From assembly GCF_031877795.1 (NCBI RefSeq), contig NC_133958.1, positions 1,302,001 through 1,366,000 on the forward strand: DNA of 64,000 nucleotides, in the 5' to 3' direction. This stretch comes from Strix aluco (Eukaryota; Chordata; Aves; Strigiformes; Strigidae). Of the stretch, positions 1-16,873 are shown one piece after another. Within the stretch, counting starts at the first letter, position 1; every line of letters starts with the position of its first letter. The notes beneath the pieces are model-generated. The model worked only from the letters and a program-made list of their open reading frames with translations, was not told the origin of the DNA and searched no databases. A program made the position numbers and the translations under genes.

Positions 1-509
1 GCGAGCTCTGTCAGTCTGACACAAAGACAAGTCTCCTCCCACCCACCTCTCACACCCCAGGAGCCGCCGTGACTGGTGGTTCAGGCACTCGCTGGAGGGG
101 GAGCAGCTGACCCGAGCACTCGGGGTGTTTCCCTGCACCCACATTTTATCGCTTGGCTACAGCGGATGATTTACCAAGTCAAACCTGACCTCCCGGGGCT
201 GGCCCTGGCATCGGCTCTCAGGGGAAGCGAGGTTTTGCCCTGTTCCTGAGGCTGAAAGATCGCTCAAAGTGGATCTTGCAGCACTGAACCGCGCGTGCAG
301 GGAGCGTCTCTGGGGGGTTCATCCCTTAGGAGAAGCCTGTTACTGCTGCCACCACATCCCTGGTGACACAGGAGCAGAAAACTCTCCAAAAGCTTCTGCT
401 CCCTCTCCCCAAGGTCGTGCCCGAGCCACGTGTCAGCCCTGCAGCACACAGGGGAGATTTCCTTCCCCCCCCAGCCTCCCTCAGGGCATCTGGCACTCCA
501 GGCACCCAC

Positions 510-613
510 CTGGATCTCTGGAAGAAGTTGAAGGTGGACACGTCATAAGCAGCTTTCAGTAAATGCACTTTGGGGTCACCTTTATAAAGGACACTTAGGC
601 TGTAGAGCCTCAT
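510..613 (-). CDS. YKT6: YKT6 v-SNARE, first coding exon only (partial)
   Basis: Codes for the N-terminal start of the longin domain of YKT6, a lipid-anchored R-SNARE that acts in ER-Golgi, endosomal and autophagosomal fusion. The 34 complete codons begin MRLYSLSVLYKG and run to FFQRS, nearly identical to the human N-terminus (MKLYSLSVLYKG...FFQRS). The exon ends CAG|GTGGG at 510/509 in the same phase as expected for the family. Upstream of the ATG, on the minus strand, is a plausible splice acceptor (CCCAACAG), so a non-coding first exon probably lies in the CpG island near 1.5-1.7 kb. The remaining exons would lie to the left of the window. YKT6 is divergent from GCK, the same arrangement as in human 7p13. 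Confidence 0.9.
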
Positions 614-959
614 CGTGGCGTCTTCTGCTGTTGGGCAGAGGAAGGAGAAGCAGGAGGTGAGGCGGGGGCCAGGTTGCCACCAGGCTCAGAGTCCAGGCGG
701 CCGGTGGCCCCCCCTGCACGGCTGAGCCCCCCCAGGACCCCTCCTCCCACCCCTGCCTCACCCAAACCCTTCCTCCATCCTTTAAGACCAGCCCCAGGCA
801 CCCTGCGCTCACCCACCTGCCCGACACCCCCAGAGCCCGCCCTGACCCCCCGCCCCTTTTCTCCCCCGGCCCAGCCAGCCCGACCCCCTCAGTCAGGACG
901 GCCCCAGCAATGAGCCCCCACCCTGGCCTCAACTAGCCCAGACCCCCCCAGTATAACCC

Positions 960-1330
960 AAGCCCCAGTACAACCCAGCTAACCCAGCCCTCGCCCCCAA
1001 TACAACCCAGTCCCCTCCAGTACAACCCAGCTAACCCAGCCCTCGCCCCCAGTACAACCCAGTCCCCTCCAGTACAACCCAGCTAACCCAGCCCTCGCCC
1101 CCAGTACAACCCAGTCCCCTCCAGTACAACCCAGCTAACCCAGCCCTCGCCCCCAATACAACCCAGTCCCCTCCAGTACAACCCAGCTAACCCAGCCCTC
1201 GCCCCCAATACAACCCAGTCCCCTCCAGTACAACCCAGCCCCCTCCCCTCCAGCATAACCCAGTCCCTCAGCCCCAGTATAACTCAGTTAACCCAGCCTC
1301 CACCCCAGTATAACCCAGTTAACCCATCCC
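960..1330. repeat. 52-bp minisatellite (CAGTACAACCCAG type)
   Basis: About five tandem units of 52 bp, each carrying AGTACAACCCAGCTAACCCA followed by a GCCCTCGCCCCC block and a second CAGTACAACCCAG block, with a degraded tail of AGTATAACCCAG units to about 1330. Units differ mostly at A/G in the central AATACAAC versus AGTACAAC position. Confidence 0.9.
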
Positions 1331-1479
1331 GCCCCCCCAGCTGGCCCAGCCCCGACCCCCGCGCCAGTATAGCCCAGTCCCCACCCGGTAAAACCCAGCT
1401 CAGCGTCCCAATCTTCGCCCCCCCGTGGCTAGAGCAGCCCCTCCCGGTCCAACCCCCCTGCCCGGCCCGACCCGCGGTA

Positions 1480-1730
1480 CCGGTGGCTCCGGACCCGGCT
1501 GTGAGGAGGCGGCGGCCGACGGGGGAATGAGCCCGACCCGGAAGCAGAACCGCGGCGACCGGAAGTGACACCGGCCCGGGGCACTGCCACGGGGCCTTGG
1601 CGGCACTGCGCATGCGCCTGGTAAGCCCCGCCCCCCTCGGCCTCTTGATCAATAAGCGCGTGTTTCTCGCTCTCGCCCCGCCTCCGAGCTGGACGGCCAA
1701 TCAGCGCCGTCCTGGTGTGATGGGGCGGGG
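1480..1730 (-). promoter_or_regulatory. CpG-island promoter, probably YKT6
   Basis: CpG-dense block without a TATA box. It contains ETS-type CCGGAAG motifs near 1537 and 1558, the NRF1 palindrome GCGCATGCGC at 1608-1617, and a CCAAT box at 1697-1701. This is the usual make-up of a housekeeping promoter and lies upstream of the YKT6 first coding exon. Assignment to YKT6 rather than to a transcript going right is inferred from position. Confidence 0.55.
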
Positions 1731-1789
1731 CTTCTCCCGCAGGACCTCCGGCGGGGGGCGCTCTATCCCGGCGTCCTTTGCGCGGGGCC

Positions 1790-2180
1790 GACGGGGATGG
1801 GGCCGTCTGTGGGGGGTCCCGTGGGCCCCGTCAGGGGGGGTGGCCTCTCCCTGGGGGGACCCTCAGTGGGGTGGCTTCCCCCCATGGCGTGGGGACCCTC
1901 CACGAGGCGGAGGTCCCTCTGGGGGACTGGCATCTCCCGCAGCCCGGGGCGGGCCCCTCTGTGGGGCTGGCCTGTCCCCGTGGCTTCGGGGACCCGCCTG
2001 TGGGGTGAGGACCCCTCTGTGGGGCTGTCCTGCCCGCGGGGGGGACCCCTCTGTGGGTTGGGGACCCCTCTGTGGGGCTGGCCTCTTCCCCATAGGGCGG
2101 GGGCCCACTGATGGGGTGCGGATGCACCACCCAAGGGTTTGGGACCCCTCTGTGGGGTGGGGACCCCTCTCTAGGGCCAG
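1790..2180. repeat. G-rich short tandem repeat
   Basis: Irregular repetition of GGACCCCTCTGTGGGG-like units of roughly 30 bp. It creates open frames on both strands, but no domain is recognisable. Confidence 0.7.
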
Positions 2181-3436
2181 CTCCCCCCACAGGGTGGGCA
2201 CCTGTGGCTGGGGCAGGGGTGCCTCAGCCTTCCCCTGCCCCCTGGGTGCCCCCACAGCGCAGGGCCATGGGCAGGGTGGGGATGAGACACTGTGGGGTGA
2301 CACTGCCCCCCCCCACCAGGCCCTGCCGTGACACCCCCAAACCCTCTGCCCTCCCCAGAGACCCCTCCTTCCCCCGTGGGGGTGCCATTCCCCCCTCAGC
2401 ACCCACCCAGGCTTCCTGGGCACCCTTGCTTCTCCCTCCCCAGCTCTGGGTCTGAGGGGATGCTGCCACGGACCAACACCGGGAGGTTTTGGGGTCCACC
2501 GGCGGCCGGGAGCATCCTGCCCATTGGGACCCCCCAGGTACCCCCCAACACTTGGCTGACAGCACCAATCTGGGGGTAAGGGGGGATCGCCATGTCCCCA
2601 TCCCCCAAATCCGGCAGCTGTCCTCAGTCCGCCGCGGCACCCGGCATCAATCCTGGCATCCCCGGGGGCACAGAGCACTTCCCAGTCACCCTCGGCCCCT
2701 CACCGGGGTGGCCGTAACCTTTGTCATCGAGCCACGGGCTCCTCCGGCCCGGCGCGGTCTCCATGGGAGCATGCCGGGTTGCTAAGCCGTCCGGTGGAGT
2801 GCTTGCCACTGCCGCCAGGACATCGAGGCGTTGATATGACAACTGGAGCGGGGACACGGGTGGCCCGGGGCGTGGTGCTTTGCATGACGGGGCCAGCAGC
2901 CCCGGGTGGGGAGGGGTCCCGGCCAAGCCTCGCCGTCACGCCGGGACTTCCCCGCTGGTTGTAGAAACCCACCGGTGTGGACTCGTGACCCCTCGCCGCG
3001 CTGAGAACCCATCTGGCGCGCCGGTAAATAAATTTACCGGTGAAAAGAAGCGAGTGGGGAGAGCGTGACCTGCGTCCCCCCGGCGTGAAGGCGGCCCCGA
3101 GATGCGGGGTGAGAGAGCTGAGCCCACCGGGGCACCGGGCCCCTCTCCCTGCCCCTCTGCTTGAGGGTCCAGAGGCCGGGGGGGGGGAAGATCGGGACCC
3201 CCCCCCTCAGCGGGTGCTGGAGAGGAGGCGGCCGCTGCTGGGCGTCGATGAGATAAAGCGGCGAAAGTGGAGCATCCCCCGGCGGAGCGAGGGACGGAGC
3301 AGCCCAGCGCCGACCGGACGACTGCCAGGACGGGGAAGGGGGCTCGCTCCCCGGGCCAGGCACCGCGGCGGGGTGCCCGGGGGTTTGGGGGGGGACGGCT
3401 CGGCCCGCAGCCCACCCCGCCCCGACGGCTGCCCCC

Positions 3437-10878
<7,442 letters not shown>

Positions 10879-11018
10879 GAGAGGACTCGGGGGGGAGGAT
10901 GAGGAGGATGAAGGCGGGGGGGGTGTGGGAGGACGGTGGTCCCGTGAGGAGCTCTGCGAGGAGCAGAGACGGACGCGGGAAGGGATTTGCCGCCGGCAGA
11001 GGCGGCTCCTGGCTCCCC

Positions 11019-11024
11019 AATAAA
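11019..11024 (+). terminator. GCK polyadenylation signal
   Basis: AATAAA 141 bases after the GCK stop codon, giving a short 3' untranslated region. The cleavage site is not determined. Confidence 0.75.
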
Positions 11025-11580
11025 CGGGGTTTGCGTGGACTTCTCCTCCGGGGCCGCTTGAGCGAGAGCTCCTCGTCTCCACCCCCCCATATGGGGCTGC
11101 CCCACACATGTGGGGCAGCCAAGGGTCTTCCTGGGCCTCCCCAGCCCCTGCATCCTCACCCAGCTGCAGGGAGTGGGGGCTTCTGTGCGGCCCCGCAGCC
11201 CCTTCGCTGGGGGTTAGACCCCCCCCTGGGGGGTTGGCTGAGAGATAAGGAGCTGCCTGGGACGTACTTGGGGGTCAGGGGAGAAGGGGGGGGCCAGGCC
11301 GGCCCCCACTGGTGAGCCTGGGGGTGCAGAGACCGACTGGGGTACACCGGAGTGGTACCAGATGTGGCAGGGCACCAATTTTTGGGGAAACCCTCCAGCC
11401 TCGTCCCTGCAATGGGGACACCAGCCTCCCCCTCCCAGCGCTGACCCCCCCAAAAGGGAGCACGAACCCCCACCAAGGGCTAAATCCTTCTCCCACCACC
11501 TGCAGCACCCCAAAACCCAGCGGGTCCCAGCCCACCCCATACAGGGGGGCACATAGATGAACCCCCCGGGGGGCTGTTTC
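11025..11580. other. GCK-MYL7 intergenic stretch
   Basis: GC-rich sequence with no gene recognised. It contains a short inverted repeat (TGGGGCTGCCCC ... TGTGGGGCAGCC, 11090-11120) and no recognisable mobile element. Confidence 0.5.
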
Positions 11581-11584
11581 ATGT

Positions 11585-11830
11585 TCCGGAATGCCACAGC
11601 TCGGCCCCCTTCCCAAGCAGCCAAAAATAGTGTGTCCCCCCCCTCTGGTGACACCCGGGGGGGCCCGGCCTGGCTTGTGTCCGGCACAACCCGGGGGTGT
11701 TGGCACCAGCACCAAGTTTGGCCCGAACACCCGCTCGCATCCGCCGCCCAGTTTAGCTCGGGGTGATAACGGGCGGGGGGGGTAAAAGCTGGGGTGCCCT
11801 GGGGACCCCCAGCCCAGGGCTGCGGTGGGG
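11585..11830 (+). promoter_or_regulatory. Candidate cardiac promoter of MYL7
   Basis: A cluster of muscle-type sites precedes the presumed MYL7 start: GGAATG (reverse of the TEAD/MCAT core CATTCC) at 11588-11593, CCAAAAATAG (one base off both the SRF CArG and MEF2 consensus) at 11621-11630, GATAA at 11764-11768, and the TATA-like TAAAAG at 11783-11788, which is 43 bases before the ATG. The assignment rests on site content and position and has not been tested. Confidence 0.45.
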
Positions 11831-11879
11831 ATGGTGAGTGTGGCTGGGGACCCCCCCCAAGGCGCCAGGATGGGGGCAC

Positions 11880-12930
11880 CCCTGAGTGTTGGGATCCCTC
11901 GGGGGGTCTGGGGTGTCCCTGGGTGTTGGGGTCCCTCTTGGGGGTGTGGGGGCACCCCAGGGATTTGGATCCCCCTAAAGGTTTGGGGCACCCCAGGGTA
12001 TCAGTGTCCCTGCGGGGATCTGGGGCACCTCAGGGTCCTCCTGCTACACCCCAGGGTGTTGGGGTTCCCTGGAGGGTCTGGGGTCACCCCAGGGTGTGGG
12101 GGGGTCCCCCTCAGGTATCTGGGACACTTTGGGGTGTTGGGGTCCCTCTGGGGATCTGGGGCACCCCAGGGTATTGGGGTCCTCCTGCTACACCCCAGGT
12201 GTTGGGGTTCCCTGGAGGGTCTGGGGTCACCCCAGGGTGTTGGGGTCCTCTGGGGGTCTGGTGGCACTGCAGGATGTTGGGGGACACCCTGGGGGTCTGG
12301 GGCACCCCACTGTGTTGGGGTCCCCTTGGTCTGGGGGCACCCCAGGGTGTGTGGGGTCTCTCTGGGGGTCTGGAGGCACCCCAAGGTGTTGGAGTCCTCC
12401 TGGGGCACATACAGCATGTGGGGGGCACCCAAAGATGTTGGAGTCCCCTGGAGCATCTGAGGGAAGGTGTTGGGGTCCCTCTGAGGGTCTGGGCACCGTA
12501 GGGTGTTGGGTCCCCCTGGGAGTTGGGGCACCCAAGGGTGTTGGGTCCCTCCGAGAGTCTGGTGGTACCCTGGGGTGTTGGGGTCCCTCTGAGGGTCTGG
12601 GGCACCCCAGGGTGTTGGGGTCCCTCTGGGTGTGTGGGAGCACCCCAGGGAGTTGGTGTCCTCCTGGGGCACCTGAAGGTCTTGGGGTCCCTTTGGGGGT
12701 CTTGGGGCGCCCCAGGGTCTGGGACCCACTCAGGCTGTTGGAGTCAGGCCGGGGCCACCCTGTGGGTGTGGGGTCACCCCATGGTATGGTCCATCTTGGG
12801 GGTCTGGGGACACCCTTGGGCATCTGGGGCCACCACAGGGTGTGGGGCCACCCTGGGGGTCTGGGGCTACTGTGGGGTTTTGGGGTCACCCCGAAGTGCA
12901 GGGTGACCCCAGGGTGGTGGGGGCTGGGCC
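11880..12930. repeat. 38-40 bp minisatellite in MYL7 intron 1
   Basis: About 1 kb of tandem, irregular units built on GGGTGTTGGGGTCCC, TCTGGGGGTCTGGGGCACCCCA, with a period near 38-40 bp. One strand is strongly G-rich. No coding content. Confidence 0.9.
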
Positions 12931-13094
12931 GCATTGGGGGTGGGGAGGGGGAGGGGTACCCCTGGGGTCTGGGTCACCCCGAGGGACGGGGCCACCCCAG
13001 CGGTGACGCCCCTGAAGCCCCCGGCCCTGTGGGTGACACCCGGCAGCACCGGGACCCCCCCAGCTCATTGGAGGAGGGGAAGGGGATCCCTTGG

Positions 13095-13410
13095 CTCTGA
13101 TTGGCTGTCTGGGATGGGGGAGGGCTGTGCTCTGATTGGCTGCAGCCAGCAGGATTCCCTGTGTTCTGATTGGCTGCGGCCAACAGCAGCAACAGCGTTC
13201 CCTGTGCTCATTGGCTGTGGCCAAAAATAGATTCCTTGTGCTCTGATTGGCTGCAGGCCTCAGCCAGCTGGATTCCCTGTGTTCTGATTGGTTGTCACCC
13301 AAAAGACACCTTGAGCTCTGATTGGTGGCAGCCCTCAGCTAGGAGGATTCTCTCTGTTCTGATTGGCCAAGGCCAAACACAAGGGATTCCCTGCGCTCTG
13401 ATTGGCTGAG
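13095..13410 (+). repeat. Nine-copy CTCTGATTGGCTG array in MYL7 intron 1
   Basis: ATTGG (an inverted CCAAT core) occurs at 13100, 13135, 13169, 13210, 13246, 13287, 13321, 13362 and 13401, nearly always inside CTCTGATTGGCTG or TTCTGATTGGCTG, with spacing of 34-41 bp. Between them recur GATTCCCTGTG and GCAGCC. A second CCAAAAATAG (CArG/MEF2-like) sits at 13221-13230. The repeat may be a plain minisatellite whose unit happens to contain an NF-Y site, or a functional cluster. Confidence 0.85.
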
Positions 13411-13627
13411 GCTGAACCAAGGCTCCCCCTCGCCCCAGTTGGCTCCCGCAGGCCGGGGGGGTGGGCACACGTGGCAGGGCAGTGGCCAGGTGGGGCCAGT
13501 GTGGCTCCTCCAAGGTCTTCATGTTCGAGCAGGCGCAGATCCAGGAGTTCAAGGAGGTAGCGGGCGGGGGGAGCTGGGGGGGTCCCACAGCTCAGCCCCC
13601 CCCCGACGTCCTGTGAGGGACCTGGGG

Positions 13628-14294
13628 GGTCGGTTGCCAGCCAGCTGAACAGGAGCCAGCAGTGTGCCCAGGTGGCCAAGAAGGCCAATGGCATCCTGGC
13701 TTGTATCAGCACTAGCGTGGCCAGCAGGGACAGGGAAGGGATCTGACCCCTGTGCTCGGCACTGGTGAGGCCGCCCCTCGATGAGTGGGTTCAGTTTTGG
13801 GCCCCTCACTCCAAAAAGGCCCTTGAATGACTCGAGCGTGTCCAGAGAAGGGCAACGGAGCTGGTGCAGGGTCTGGAGCACAGGTCTGATGGGGAGCGGC
13901 TGAGGGAACTGGGGGGGTTTAGTGTGGAGAAGAGGAGGCTGAGGGGAGACCTCATGGCCCTCTACAACTCCCTGAAAGGAGGGTGCAGAGAGGGGGGAGG
14001 AGTCTCTTGAGCCAAGGAACCAGCGCCAGGACAAGAGGGAATGGCCTCAAGCTGCGCCAGGGCAGGGTCAGACTGGCTCTTAGGAAGGATTTCTTTGCAG
14101 AAGGGGCTGTTGGGCGTTGGAATGGGCTGCCCAGGGCAGGGGGGAGTCCCCATCCCTGGAGGGGTTGAAGAGTCGGGTTGAGCCAGCGCTGAGGGATCTG
14201 GTGGAGTTGGGAACGGTCAGGGTGAGGTTCATGGTGGGGCTGGAGGAGCTTCAAGGGCTTTTCCAGCCCAGATGATTTTGGGGTTCTGTGATTC
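13628..14294 (+). mobile_element. CR1 LINE 3' fragment (copy 2) in MYL7 intron 2
   Basis: Starts near CCAGCCAGCTGAACAGGAGC, runs through CTGGTGCAGGGTCTGGAGCA and GGAATGGGCTGCCCAGGG, and ends GATTTTGGGGTTCTGTGATT. It makes up most of the intron. Its tail ends only a few bases before MYL7 exon 3, with a run of C between. Confidence 0.95.
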
Positions 14295-15758
14295 CCCCCC
14301 CACCTGCTCTGCATCGACCAGAACCGGGATGGGATCATCACCGAGGAGGACCTGAAGGACACCTACGTGCAGCTGGGTCAGCGGGCGCCGCGTGGGGACG
14401 GGACAGGGACAGCGGTGGCACTGAGTCAGGGCGGTGACAGAGCCAGCGAGGGGGGACAGTGCCAGTGCCAAGTGGGGAAACGATGCCAAACAGGGGACAG
14501 TTGGTGATGCCACGTTGGGGACAGTGACAGTGCCAAGCTGGGGACAGCGCTGGTGATGGCCAGCACGGGGCAGCACCAGCACCAAGAGTTGGGACAGTGA
14601 CGGTGCCAAGCAGGTGACAAGGGCCAGCGCCAAGCGTGGGGACAGATGTGGTGTCAAGGAAGGGGGAAGCGATGGCGCCATGTGAGGGGACAGTGACAGC
14701 CAGGGCCACCCGGGTGTGTTTTATCTCCCGAGGGACATGTCCCAGCACTCCAGCATGTCCCCTTCCCCAGCCACGCTGTCCCCTGTGCCCGCTGCCATGT
14801 GGCCTTGTCACCGTGTGTGTCCCCCCCCGCCCAGGGAAAACAACCGTGAGCGAGAGGAGCTGGAGGAGATGCTGGAGGAGGGGAAGGGGCCCATGAACTT
14901 CACCCTCTTCCTGACGCTCTTCGGGGAGAAGCTGAACGGTGAGTGACCCCGGGTGTCCCCCCCGACACCCCGGACACCCCCAAACCCCACCCAACACCCC
15001 CCCCCAGGCACCAGCCCCGAGGAGTCCATCCTCAACGCCTCCAGGCTCTTGTCAACAAGGACGAGTGAGTGGGGGGGGGACAGTGGGGACCCTGGGGACA
15101 CCCGGCCGGATCCTGTGTCCCCCGGGATGGGGACAGGAGCCGACCCCGCGCTCAGCCGGTCCCTCGTCCCGCAGGTTTACGCGGCTCCTCCTGACCCAGG
15201 CGGAGAAGTTCTCCCTGGAGGAGGTGAGGCCGCTGCCCCGGCTGTCACTGTCACCGTCATGGTCCCCCGCACCCATCCTGTCCCCGCGGGGGGGCCAACA
15301 GGACCCTCGGGGGAAGGGGGTGTCCAGGACACCCGGCCCAGCCCCCCCTCCCAGATTGCCGTGTGTCCCCCAAAACCCCTGTCCCCAAGGTCCCCGTGTG
15401 CCCGTCCCCGTGATCCTGACCCCCGCCCCGCAATCCCACGTGCCCCACAGGGACCCTGTCCTCCAGATTGCCACGTGTCCCCCGCCATCCCCAACCTGGA
15501 TCTTGTCCCCCAAGGTCCCCGTGTGCCCCCCCAAGGTGACACCCCCCCCGCAGGGACCCATCCCAGCCCCCCCGGGGGTGTGTGTCCCCCCACGCAGGTG
15601 GAGCAGCTGTTGGCGGTGACGCCCGTCGACATCTCGGGGGACATCGACTACAAGTCCCTGTGCTACATCGTCACCCACAGGGACGAGAAGGAGGACTGAG
15701 GGGACAGCGGGGGGTCCCGTTCCCCCCCCCCCCGCCCCCCCCCCACCTGCTCCGGCCA

Positions 15759-15764
15759 AATAAA
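15759..15764 (+). terminator. MYL7 polyadenylation signal
   Basis: AATAAA 60 bases after the MYL7 stop codon, still intact although the coding region is damaged. Confidence 0.65.
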
Positions 15765-15957
15765 CCACCAAACAGGGGGGATCTCGTCCGCTGTCTGTCC
15801 GCAGCCTCCCTCCCTTCCACCTGGGCTTTGCACCCCCCCACAGCTCCTGGTGTCCCCGTGGAGCTGGTGGGTCCCCAACACAAGGGACAGCCCCCCCCCG
15901 CCAAAGCAGGGGCTCTCGGGGGACCCCCGGGAGATGGGGAGGCTCAGAGCGAGATGT

Positions 15958-15963
15958 TTTATT
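15958..15963 (-). terminator. Likely NK-lysin polyadenylation signal
   Basis: AATAAA on the minus strand, about 910 bases beyond the NK-lysin stop. Between them the minus strand offers a donor-like GGTCAGC just after the stop and an acceptor-like CTCCACAG near 16050, so the 3' untranslated region may be spliced, with a minisatellite inside the intron. Confidence 0.5.
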
Positions 15964-16249
15964 GCGGGGGGAGGGGGATCTGGGGGGGCCGGCGGGGCTG
16001 GGAGGGGCGTTGGGGTTCAGGGGGTGGCACTTGGGGCTCAGCCCTGTGGAGACAAGGAAGGAGCGGTGAGTTGGGGGTCACTGTCACCCCGTCACCCCAA
16101 CCCAGGTGCCAGCGAAAGTGGCAACTTCGACCTTCCCCCACTTCTCCAGGGTGTATTTTGGGGTCCCCTGTCTCACCCCCACCCTACAGATGTGCAGGGG
16201 AGGCACAGGACCCCCAGGTGCCCTCCCATCCCCAGGGCAGGCGTGGGGT

Positions 16250-16860
16250 GAGGGGTGCGGGATATGGGGTGCGGGAACAAGATATGGGGTGTGGGATGTG
16301 GGGTGCAGGGTGCAGGATCAGGATGTGGGATATGGGGTGCAGGATCAGGATGGGGGGTGTGGGGTGCAGGATGGGGGGTGCAGGGTGTGGGATCAGATTG
16401 TGGGGTGAGGGATGTGGGGTGCAGGATGGAAGATGCAGGGTGAGGGAGATGGGGTGTGGGATCAAGATGTGGGGTGCAGGATGGGGGGTGCAGGGTGGGG
16501 GGTGCAGGATGGGGGGTGCAGGATGGGGGGTGCAGGATGGGGGTGTGGGATTGGGGGTGCAGGATGGGGGGGGTGCAGGATGGGGGTGTGGGATGTGGGG
16601 GGTGCAGGATGGAGGGTGCAGGGTGAGGGAGACGGGGTGTGGGATCAAGATGTGGGGTGCAGGATGGGGGTGCAGGGTGGGGGGTGCAGGATGTGGGTTG
16701 CAGGATGGGGGGGTGCAGGATGGGGGTGTGTGGGATGTGGGGGGTGCGGGATGGGGGGTGCAGGACGGGGGGTGCGGGATGGGGGGTGCAGGATGTGGGG
16801 GGTGCAGGATGTGGGGTGCAGGACAGGCGGTGCGGGATGTGGGGTGCAGGGGGTCTGGGG
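16250..16860. repeat. GGTGCAGGATGGGG minisatellite downstream of NK-lysin
   Basis: About 600 bp of short units (GGTGCAGGATGGGGG, GGATGTGGGGTGCAGG), with larger internal duplications such as the repeated GGGATCAAGATGTGGGGTGC at about 16460 and 16640. It lies in the presumed 3' untranslated intron of NK-lysin. Confidence 0.9.
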
Positions 16861-16873
16861 GTGCTGACCGGGC

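Larger units (their letters stand above)
614..3436. other. YKT6-GCK intergenic region
   Basis: No further coding exon is recognised here. It holds a C-rich, exon-poor stretch (614-955), a 52-bp minisatellite (960-1330), a CpG-rich presumed YKT6 promoter (about 1480-1730), a G-rich short tandem repeat (1790-2180) and about 1.2 kb of unannotated GC-rich sequence leading to the islet-type GCK first exon. Long open frames across it come from high GC and repeats, not from conserved proteins. Confidence 0.6.
11831..15699 (+). pseudogene. MYL7: MYL7, atrial myosin regulatory light chain, apparently decayed
   Basis: The family binds the myosin neck in atrial muscle. Proposed exons: 11831-11833 (ATG only, then GTGAGT), 13452-13556, 14301-14376, 14835-14938, 15007-15063, 15175-15223, 15598-15699. 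Exon 2 reads AGGVGTRGRAVARWGQ...VFMFEQAQIQEFKE against human ASRKAGTRGKVAA...VFSMFEQAQIQEFKE; exon 3 has CIDQNRDGIITEEDLKDTY; exon 4 ends [18 protein letters not shown]; the last exon ends [17 protein letters not shown] and stop. Three faults: exon 3 is preceded by CC where AG is expected, next to a CR1 tail; exon 4 is 104 nt where 105 is needed; exon 5 is 57 nt where 79 is expected, removing residues equivalent to human MFDPSGKG. The net frame is broken. The one-codon first exon is inferred. Local sequence error is possible but seems less likely, because the neighbouring genes are clean. Confidence 0.75.

Noticed and set aside
13452-15699. MYL7 as an intact gene
   Set aside because: Exon lengths and splice phases cannot be joined into one frame, and the exon 3 acceptor is missing.
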